Assembly (NCBI GenBank): GCA_029067255.1
Contig: JAIEEW010000073.1
Span: 1-7,347 of the forward strand
From: Clostridia bacterium
GTDB taxonomy: Bacteria > Bacillota > Clostridia > Christensenellales > UBA3700
DNA: 7,347 nucleotides
Direction: 5' to 3'
Below, piece by piece: positions 6,393 to 7,347 of this stretch. Position numbers and translations under genes: made by a program. The number at the start of each line of letters is the position of its first letter. Positions within the stretch are counted from its first letter, which is position 1. Below the pieces are notes generated by a model, which worked only from the letters and a program-made list of their open reading frames with translations, did not search any database and had not been told where the DNA came from.

Positions 6393-7203
6393 ACTGAAAA
6401 CTTCTCTAGACAACGCCGACGCCGTTATCATCGGCGCAGGCGCGGGTCTTTCCACGTCCGCAGGGATGACGTATAGCGGAGAGAGATTCCTTAAACACTT
6501 CTCAGACTTTCGGGAGAAATACGGATTTTCCGATATGTACTCGGGCGGGTTTTACCCTTTTCCATCGCTTGAAGAATTTTGGGCGTATTGGTCGAGATAC
6601 GTCTATATCAACCGTTATGAAAACCCCGAAATACCCGTGTATAACAAACTTTTGAATCTTGTGAAAAACAAAGACCATTTCGTTCTCACAACCAACGTAG
6701 ACCACTGTTTTCAAAAAGCGGGATTCGACAAAAGTCGGTTGTTTTACACGCAAGGCGATTACGGACTGTTTCAATGTTCCCTTCCTTGCCACAACAAAAC
6801 GTATGACAACGAAGAGTCCATACTCCGTATGTACGCCAAACAAAAGAACATGAAGATCCCTACTTCTCTTATACCCCGCTGTCCGATATGCGGAAGAGCA
6901 ATGTCTATGAACTTGCGCGCAGACAATACTTTCGTGCAAGACGAAGGCTGGTATGAAGCGCAGGCGAGATATGAAAATTTTATATCAAATCATAAAAACG
7001 ACCGCGTACTTTATCTCGAACTCGGAGTCGGTAACAATACGCCCATCATCATAAAGTATCCGTTTTGGAATTATACCAATCTCAATCCCAAAGCAATTTA
7101 TGCTTGCGTTAATTTCAACGAACCGTACTGTCCCCCGCAAATCGAAAACCGCTCCATTTTAATAAAATCGAATATAAACAAAGTGTTAGACAAACTTGTA
7201 TAA
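6355..7203 (+). CDS. Class M sirtuin (SirTM), protein ADP-ribosyltransferase
   Basis: 282 residues from the ATG at 6355, which has AAGGAG seven bases upstream (6342-6347); the ATG at 6349 in the same frame is only one base from that site and is less likely. SirTM enzymes use NAD+ to mono-ADP-ribosylate proteins rather than deacetylate them. The NAD-binding motif is GAGAGLSTSAGM (27-38). TTNVDHCF (112-119) replaces the canonical TQNID-x-LH, with N114 corresponding to the asparagine needed for activity in studied SirTMs, and TQGDYGLFQC (132-141) carries the other key glutamine, Q133. Zinc cysteines are C141, C145, C176 and C179. LELGVGNNTP (221-230) is the typical second NAD loop. The gene overlaps the macrodomain gene, its predicted eraser, and is last in the transcript before a terminator. 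Confidence 0.93.
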   Translation: MKSTQGFSLQIDKLKTSLDNADAVIIGAGAGLSTSAGMTYSGERFLKHFSDFREKYGFSDMYSGGFYPFPSLEEFWAYWSRYVYINRYENPEIPVYNKLLNLVKNKDHFVLTTNVDHCFQKAGFDKSRLFYTQGDYGLFQCSLPCHNKTYDNEESILRMYAKQKNMKIPTSLIPRCPICGRAMSMNLRADNTFVQDEGWYEAQARYENFISNHKNDRVLYLELGVGNNTPIIIKYPFWNYTNLNPKAIYACVNFNEPYCPPQIENRSILIKSNINKVLDKLV

Positions 7204-7216
7204 CTGCAAACCGATA

Positions 7217-7246
7217 AATACTACGGGCGACCCCCGTTGTATTTTT
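7217..7246 (+). terminator. Rho-independent terminator after the sirtuin gene
   Basis: AATACTACGGG (7217-7227) pairs with CCCGTTGTATT (7233-7243) with one internal mismatch and a 5-base loop, and the second arm merges into a T tract (7242-7246). It ends the rightward transcript 14 bases after the sirtuin stop codon and shows that no lipoate ligase or GcvH-like gene follows in the same transcript. Confidence 0.8.
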
Positions 7247-7271
7247 ATACCCCGCTTTTCCAATAAATCTC

Positions 7272-7300
7272 TTGACATTTCATGTTGCATACTTTATAAT
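7272..7300 (+). promoter_or_regulatory. Near-perfect sigma-A promoter of the gene at the right edge
   Basis: Consensus TTGACA (7272-7277) and consensus TATAAT (7295-7300) with the optimal 17-base spacing. Transcription would start near 7307, at the beginning of the central palindrome described next. Such a strong promoter normally needs a repressor. Confidence 0.85.
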
Positions 7301-7326
7301 TACAGATGTTATATAACACTTGTAAT
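7299..7326. promoter_or_regulatory. Candidate operator: 28-bp interrupted palindrome over the transcription start
   Basis: The core TGTTATATAACA (7307-7318) is a perfect 12-bp palindrome. Outer arms ATTACA (7299-7304) and TGTAAT (7321-7326) are perfectly symmetric about the same centre, with a 2-bp unmatched step on each side. It overlaps the end of the -10 box and the predicted start, the classic place for a dimeric repressor of the TetR or GntR type. The binding protein is unknown; autoregulation by the downstream gene is possible. Confidence 0.65.
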
Positions 7327-7341
7327 AATAGGGGGATTACT

Positions 7342-7347
7342 ATGCCC
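7342..7347 (+). CDS. Start of an unidentified gene (cut by window edge)
   Basis: ATG CCC at the end of the window is preceded by AGGGGG (7330-7335) at a spacing of six bases, by a consensus promoter and by a likely operator, so a real gene almost certainly starts here. Only Met-Pro is visible and the product cannot be named. A regulator controlling itself, or a repressed transporter or enzyme gene, would fit the promoter layout. Confidence 0.7.

Noticed and set aside
1..7347. CRISPR array, tRNA, rRNA, insertion sequence or prophage genes
   Set aside because: No regularly spaced repeats, no tRNA cloverleaf, and no transposase or integrase coding sequence were seen on either strand.

Overview
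The window reads as chromosome of a low-to-moderate GC Gram-positive bacterium, most likely a Clostridia-like member of the Bacillota. The reasons are strong AAGGAG-type ribosome binding sites, sigma-A promoters that are often of the extended -10 type, a PepV-type dipeptidase, an HxlR-family regulator, and a class M sirtuin/macrodomain pair, a combination best known from Gram-positives. A finer taxonomic placement cannot be supported from sequence reading alone. Coding density is high, with eight recognisable genes (one cut at the left edge) plus the first two codons of a ninth at the right edge.

Left part (1-3070): housekeeping genes. On the minus strand gltX (glutamyl-tRNA synthetase, 152-1591) is followed by the start of rpsF (ribosomal protein S6, cut at base 1). 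rpsF has its own extended -10 promoter and a structured leader resembling an S6:S18 autoregulatory element. Divergent from gltX is a PepV-like M20 dipeptidase (1709-3007) with a strong terminator. The extended -10 promoter of the next gene sits directly against, and partly inside, that terminator.

Middle (3074-4228): an HD-domain dNTP triphosphohydrolase (dGTPase-like). It converges with a short HxlR-family regulator (4262-4585, minus) with no obvious terminator in the 33-bp gap.

Right part (4262-7246): the most interesting section. The HxlR regulator, which has a single N-terminal cysteine in the position used for redox sensing by some relatives, is divergent from a metallo-beta-lactamase-fold-like protein with a degenerate metal motif. 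Downstream on the same strand are a zinc-type macrodomain ADP-ribosyl hydrolase and a class M sirtuin (SirTM), overlapping by 38 bp. Each divergent side has a good promoter, and candidate operators lie between them. The sirtuin and macrodomain are expected to write and erase ADP-ribose on a protein target. In the studied staphylococcal and streptococcal operons the target is a lipoylated GcvH-like protein encoded alongside a lipoate ligase. Neither is present here, so this version has an unknown substrate and a different partner set (HxlR plus MBL-like protein). A terminator closes the block at 7217-7246.

Right edge (7247-7347): a near-ideal sigma-A promoter, a 28-bp interrupted palindrome over its start site, a ribosome binding site, and ATG-CCC beginning a gene that runs off the window.
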